64,000 bases of DNA from Antarcticirhabdus aurantiaca (lineage in GTDB: Bacteria > Pseudomonadota > Alphaproteobacteria > Rhizobiales > Rhizobiaceae). Positions 63,308 through 64,000 of the stretch are shown in pieces. The notes below the pieces were generated by a model, which saw only the letters and a list, made by a program, of their open reading frames with translations, was not told the DNA's origin and searched no databases. The position numbers were made by a program, and so were the translations under genes. The stretch covers positions 62,001 through 126,000 of the forward strand of contig NZ_VTOM01000001.1 in the NCBI RefSeq assembly GCF_009765365.1, in the 5' to 3' direction. Positions within the stretch are counted from its first letter, which is position 1. Each line of letters starts with the position of its first letter.

Positions 63308-63766
63308 TCAGTCCAGCGGCACGTCGAGGATCGGCCGGGCGGAGCCGAAGCGGACCGCCAGCGGGCCGTTGACGGTCTCGGGCGGGCTGAACCAGGCCCA
63401 GCCCTCGAAGCGCGCCTTGGCGGCGAGCGCGTTGTCCTCCGGCGCGTCGGAGCAGAGGCAGTCGTCCGCCGTGCCGATGCGGTACTCGGTCTCGTTGGCA
63501 AAATCGAGGAGGCCGATGCCGCTGAGGCCCTGGATGCCGGCAAGCCCCGCCTCGCCGAGGTCGACCGTCGCCTCGCCGGTGTTCTCCAGGACGTAGTCGA
63601 GCTGCACAAGGGGCTTGCCCGGCAGGCGCTTCAGCGAGACGACGCTGGCCTTGAGGCCCGGCGCCACCTCGACGCTTTCCGCGGCCGCAGTCTGCGCCAC
63701 CGCCGGCGCGAAAAGGCCGGCCAGGGCGAGCGATGCCGCCCCCGCGATCAGTCGCCAATGCGTCAT
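63308..63766 (-). CDS. Small secreted protein upstream of the OmpA-domain gene
   Basis: A 152-residue protein with a signal peptide (about residues 1-24, AVAQT) and a beta-rich mature domain (VEVAPGLKASVVSLKRLPGKPLVQLDYVLENTG, GLLDFANETEYRIG). Two Cys (DDCLCSDAPEDN) could form a disulfide or bind metal. No family was recognised. The ATG at 63766 has a better-spaced GGGGG site than that at 63775. The stop is two bases before the OmpA-domain gene start, so they form one operon. Confidence 0.75.
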   Translation of the reverse strand: MTHWRLIAGAASLALAGLFAPAVAQTAAAESVEVAPGLKASVVSLKRLPGKPLVQLDYVLENTGEATVDLGEAGLAGIQGLSGIGLLDFANETEYRIGTADDCLCSDAPEDNALAAKARFEGWAWFSPPETVNGPLAVRFGSARPILDVPLD

Positions 63767-63925
63767 TCCGCTCATCCCCCGAGATCGGATCGCGCCGGCC
63801 GGGCGCCGCGCGGGCGCGCTGACCTGACGCTACGGCAGGATTGTCTCACCTTTACGCCTCGCCGTCGAGGCCCTAGACGGTGCGCGACCCGACCCGAAGC
63901 CCGTTTGCGCCCGAGTGCTCGTCCC

Positions 63926-64000
63926 ATGCCCGATCTCCTTCTCGAACTCCGCTCCGAGGAAATTCCCGCCCGCATGCAGCGCAAGGCGGCGGGCGACCTG
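63926..64000 (+). CDS. glyS: Glycyl-tRNA synthetase beta subunit, partial
   Basis: The first 25 codons of glyS are visible: MPDLLLELRSEEIPARMQRKAAGDL, identical in pattern to other GlyS N-termini. The rest lies beyond the right edge. It would pair with GlyQ. The intervening genes have separated glyS from glyQ. Confidence 0.95.
   Translation, partial: MPDLLLELRSEEIPARMQRKAAGDL

Noticed and set aside
1-64000. CRISPR array, prophage or insertion sequence
   Set aside because: No regularly spaced direct repeats, no cas, transposase, integrase or phage structural proteins were recognised.

Overview
The window reads as chromosomal DNA of a high-GC alphaproteobacterium, most likely of the Hyphomicrobiales (Rhizobiales) type. 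A 60-base line of ordinary sequence starting at 43141 has 42 G/C. Supporting signs are the separate glyQ and glyS genes with an S49 peptidase upstream of glyQ, the bioMNY order, a DtxR-type MntR next to a manganese ABC operon, and a PA0069-type radical SAM gene. No rRNA, tRNA, CRISPR array, integrase or intact transposase was seen. Genes are densely packed, many joined by 4-base ATGA or GTGA overlaps. The species cannot be named from this sequence alone.

Layout. (1) 1-10226 is a hydroxyproline utilisation locus. It holds a fused aconitase-X cis-3-hydroxyproline dehydratase (cut by the left edge), a Cys/Cys 4-hydroxyproline epimerase, a flavin D-amino-acid dehydrogenase, a polar amino acid ABC transporter, a pyrroline-2-carboxylate reductase of the malate/lactate dehydrogenase family, a DapA-type deaminase, a GntR/FCD regulator, and a second proline-racemase-family protein with a Ser/Thr active-site pair. 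(2) 10319-18691 holds RecQ, a GNAT enzyme, a VOC/DUF1428 pair, a GST preceded by a tiny coupled ORF, a VOC protein, a GGDEF protein and a MarR regulator. An identical 12-bp palindrome lies upstream of both the GST unit and marR. (3) 18705-30966 holds an unknown secreted protein, an MFS transporter, an ECF sigma/anti-sigma pair followed by Bax inhibitor-like and DUF2076 proteins, ArsC, RidA, a Pat-type protein acetyltransferase, a Na+/H+ antiporter and a lipoprotein hydrolase.

(4) 31090-35858 is a ROK regulator divergent from a xylose-type ABC operon with a strong hairpin after the binding-protein gene. (5) 35874-39647 holds a GDPD, RNase HII, a radical SAM protein and a decayed glycosyltransferase-like gene. 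(6) 39648-42321 is a lower-GC patch with a gene-free 0.6-kb stretch and the biotin transporter genes bioMNY. (7) 42322-47571 is a btuFCD-type vitamin B12 transporter behind a clear cobalamin riboswitch, then a PepSY protein and a small DUF2946-like protein. (8) 47642-52406 is a manganese/zinc ABC operon with its MntR. Both permeases carry C-terminal soluble extensions that look like winged-helix domains.

(9) 52500-59383 is mostly housekeeping: moaB, ispE and a TPR protein; octaprenyl diphosphate synthase divergent from DUF2007, an N6-methyltransferase and an S49 peptidase. (10) 59528-64000 has glyQ and the first 25 codons of glyS, separated by about 3.5 kb. That gap contains a DUF433/DUF5615 toxin-antitoxin pair, a zinc metallopeptidase, a P-loop kinase and an OmpA-domain protein with five heptapeptide repeats plus a secreted partner. 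The features most worth follow-up are the Ser/Thr racemase-family enzyme, the permease-fused regulator-like domains, the MarR palindrome regulon and the heptad-repeat OmpA protein.
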